Shown one piece after another: positions 62,341 through 64,000 of a stretch of DNA of 64,000 bases. Source of the DNA: Neopusillimonas maritima (lineage in GTDB: Bacteria > Pseudomonadota > Gammaproteobacteria > Burkholderiales > Burkholderiaceae_B); assembly GCF_003576595.1 (NCBI RefSeq), contig NZ_NQOU01000004.1:1-64000 (forward strand), written 5' to 3'. A program made the position numbers and the translations under genes. The notes under the pieces were generated by a model. That model searched no databases and had not been told where the DNA came from. It saw only the letters and a program-made list of their open reading frames with translations. The stretch's first letter is position 1. Every line of letters starts with the position of its first letter.

Positions 62341-63066
62341 ATGCCGAGATCAGCCATGGCTTCAGACAACATTGCAAATTACCCTCTCACCGAGCAGGCG
62401 TACCGCACATTACGCAAGGCCATTGTGCAGTGCGAATTCCCGCCGGAAGAGCGCCTGCGCGTCGATGAGCTCAGTTCCCGCTACGGATTCAGTAGCAGTC
62501 CGGTGCGCGAAGCACTGGCACGACTGGCCGAACAAGGCCTGGTTCGCTCTATAGAAAATCGTGGTTTTCGCGTTGCTCCGCTGTCAATTGACGGCCTGAA
62601 AGACCTTACCCGCGTGCGCCTTCTAATCGAAACAGAAGCATTGAAAGACGCCATGGAGAGCGGAGATGATGAATGGGAAGAACGCATCGTGGCCGCATCG
62701 CACAGCCTTCGGTTGGCGGAACAAAGACTCAGCGACGGGCCTATTGCGCTGGATGAGTCATGGTCGGAACGCCACCGCGCATTCCACCTGGCCATTTATT
62801 CCGGCTGCTCATCGCCTTTGCTACTGAATCTTATCGAACAGCTTTTCGACAATGCGGAAAGATATCGGCGCTATTCCGCACGTTTTCGCAAAGCACACCG
62901 CAAAAAGAATCAGGAACATCAACTCATCATGAAAGCGGTTCTGAAGCGCGATAAACGCGCTGCCGTCTCACTACTGAAAAAACACATTCGGGGCACTGAG
63001 CAAAGCGTAATGGAAAGCGTCCTTGCCATGCATGAGACCGACCAGGAAATGGCCATCGCCAGATAA
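62341..63066 (+). CDS. GntR family transcriptional regulator, FCD subfamily
   Basis: This 241-residue regulator has an N-terminal winged helix (about 15-75, LTEQAYRTLRKAIVQCEFPPEERLRVDELSSRYGFSSSPVREALARLAEQGLV) and a C-terminal FCD helical domain with metal- and ligand-binding residues (ERHRAFHLAIYSGCSS, about 140). FCD regulators usually respond to organic acids. Divergent from the dehydrogenase, and flanked by dyads at 62222 and 63086. ATG 62356 is an alternative start. Confidence 0.88.
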   Translation: MPRSAMASDNIANYPLTEQAYRTLRKAIVQCEFPPEERLRVDELSSRYGFSSSPVREALARLAEQGLVRSIENRGFRVAPLSIDGLKDLTRVRLLIETEALKDAMESGDDEWEERIVAASHSLRLAEQRLSDGPIALDESWSERHRAFHLAIYSGCSSPLLLNLIEQLFDNAERYRRYSARFRKAHRKKNQEHQLIMKAVLKRDKRAAVSLLKKHIRGTEQSVMESVLAMHETDQEMAIAR

Positions 63067-63085
63067 AAGCATAGCAAAAACCCTG

Positions 63086-63110
63086 ATACATAAAAATTAA
63101 TTTTATGCAT
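63086..63110. promoter_or_regulatory. Cluster B operator upstream of the VanA-like gene
   Basis: ATACATAAA (63086-63094, eight of nine), a 7-base spacer and TTTATGCAT (63102-63110) match the cluster B dyad. It lies about 90 bases before the VanA-like ATG and 20 bases after the gntR stop. Confidence 0.65.
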
Positions 63111-63199
63111 AGAATTTGCGCATGACCGTTGTCATGCGTTTTTTTTGCGCTTATTAATTGAATAAACCGTATGGCATGTACCATACCCGGAGGAGTCTT

Positions 63200-64000
63200 A
63201 TGCGTTACCTGAAAAATGCCTGGTACGTCGCTGCCTTGTCCAGCGAAGTTGGCCCGGAAGACCTGTTTCATCGCAAGTTATTAGGCACGAATGTATTGCT
63301 TTACCGCAAACAGAATGGTGACCCGGTCGCCATGCGCGACCGCTGCCCGCACCGCTTCGCTCCTCTGCACCTGGGCAAACGCGACGGCGACCAAATCGTA
63401 TGCCATTACCACGCCTTGAAGTTCGACTGTACCGGCCAATGCACGCACAACCCGCACGGCTCGGGCAATATACCGAAAGCGGCCAAGGTTCCCACGTACC
63501 CTTTGCAGGAGAAATACGGTTTTATCTGGATCTGGATGGGCGACGAACCAGCCGACCCGACGCAACTGCCCGACTACAGCCCCCTGGATAACGGCCCGCC
63601 CACCGGCATCGGCTATACCCACATGCACATGAATGCCAACTACCAACTGATGATCGATAACGTGATGGACCTCAGCCATATCGATCATGTCCACGGCGAC
63701 GCCATCTCCACTCGCGGACAGTTATCACCGATCATTCCCGAGGTAAAAGAAACAGAACGCTCAGTATTTGCACGCTGGGAGTGGAAACAAACCCCCCCGA
63801 TCTTTGTCCTGTCTCACTTCCTGCCCGACCCCCAGGCTGAAGCGCGACACTTTTTCACCGTTGAGTGGATGCCGCCTGCCAACATCCAACTTTCCGTCGG
63901 TGGAGCGCAAGGTGACACACCTTTTGAACAAGGGATTGGCGCATACGACCTGCATACCTGTACGCCTGAAACCGAAGACAGCACCCACTACTTCTTCGCA
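63200..64000 (+). CDS. VanA-like Rieske [2Fe-2S] oxygenase, partial (3' end outside window)
   Basis: An uninterrupted frame of 267 codons from ATG 63200 (AGGAG upstream) runs off the right edge. It encodes a Rieske oxygenase: the cluster ligands are in DRCPHRFAPLHLG (about residue 54) and VCHYHALKFD (about 73), and the mononuclear iron site is NVMDLSHIDHVH (about 153). The sequence resembles vanillate O-demethylase VanA and related phthalate-type oxygenases, which need a VanB-type reductase; none is in the window. O-demethylation or ring hydroxylation cannot be separated here. Confidence 0.85.
   Translation, partial: MRYLKNAWYVAALSSEVGPEDLFHRKLLGTNVLLYRKQNGDPVAMRDRCPHRFAPLHLGKRDGDQIVCHYHALKFDCTGQCTHNPHGSGNIPKAAKVPTYPLQEKYGFIWIWMGDEPADPTQLPDYSPLDNGPPTGIGYTHMHMNANYQLMIDNVMDLSHIDHVHGDAISTRGQLSPIIPEVKETERSVFARWEWKQTPPIFVLSHFLPDPQAEARHFFTVEWMPPANIQLSVGGAQGDTPFEQGIGAYDLHTCTPETEDSTHYFFA

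Overview
The window looks like a chromosomal segment from a betaproteobacterium of the order Burkholderiales, most likely an Alcaligenaceae relative. I judge this from gene content and order (rpe-gph-trpEGDC, metK / SAH riboswitch-ahcY-metF, hslVU, a znu-zur block, LysR/Liv-type aromatic clusters) and from protein style, not from a database search. Base composition looks moderate (about mid-fifties % GC by eye). I see no insertion sequences, prophage, tRNA genes or CRISPR arrays.

Layout. (1) 1-190: promoter, leader and boxA of an rRNA operon running leftwards out of the window; the 16S gene itself is not inside. (2) 302-3613: an orphan homodimeric pyruvate-dehydrogenase-type E1 with a divergent Lrp/AsnC regulator. 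(3) 3663-16133, aromatic cluster A: a three-part ring-hydroxylating oxygenase (alpha, beta, Rieske ferredoxin), a complete Liv-type ABC importer with a detached binding protein, a two-domain VOC extradiol dioxygenase, an FAH-family hydrolase, a 3-hydroxyisobutyrate-dehydrogenase-like enzyme, NIPSNAP and YCII proteins, and two NagR/NahR-like LysR regulators. (4) 16161-52693, mostly housekeeping: dsbC, a ubiH-like gene, mltA, apaG, rpe, gph, an attenuated trpEGDC operon, ung, a DEAD-box helicase, a pirin/wrbA redox group, a MidA-like methyltransferase with an N-terminal membrane segment, cca, slt, folate and SAM-cycle genes under an SAH riboswitch, two lipid A acyltransferases, dapF, xerC, znuABC-zur with a clear Zur-type box, a CobW-type GTPase, dksA and hslVU. 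(5) 52766-53308: cob(I)alamin adenosyltransferase. (6) 53305-64000, aromatic cluster B: an MhpA-like FAD hydroxylase, an AA_synth-family protein, a cupin, a second complete Liv-type importer with a Tat-type binding protein, an atypical medium-chain dehydrogenase, a GntR/FCD regulator and the start of a VanA-like Rieske oxygenase cut by the window end.

How they work together. Clusters A and B are separate catabolic islands, each pairing its own importer with oxygenases and a local regulator. In cluster B three intergenic regions share one dyad (ATRCATAAA-N7-TTTATGCAT, exact or degenerate), which ties its transcription units into one probable GntR regulon. In cluster A a 9-bp inverted repeat (8455-8477) lies before the ring-cleavage operon and a palindrome (15178-15191) lies between the oxygenase and its LysR gene. 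The housekeeping part is rich in cis-regulation readable from sequence: a trp leader peptide with a tryptophan cluster, an SAH riboswitch, a Zur box, an rrn promoter with boxA, and an unannotated 48-residue membrane peptide ORF between the Zur box and znuC.
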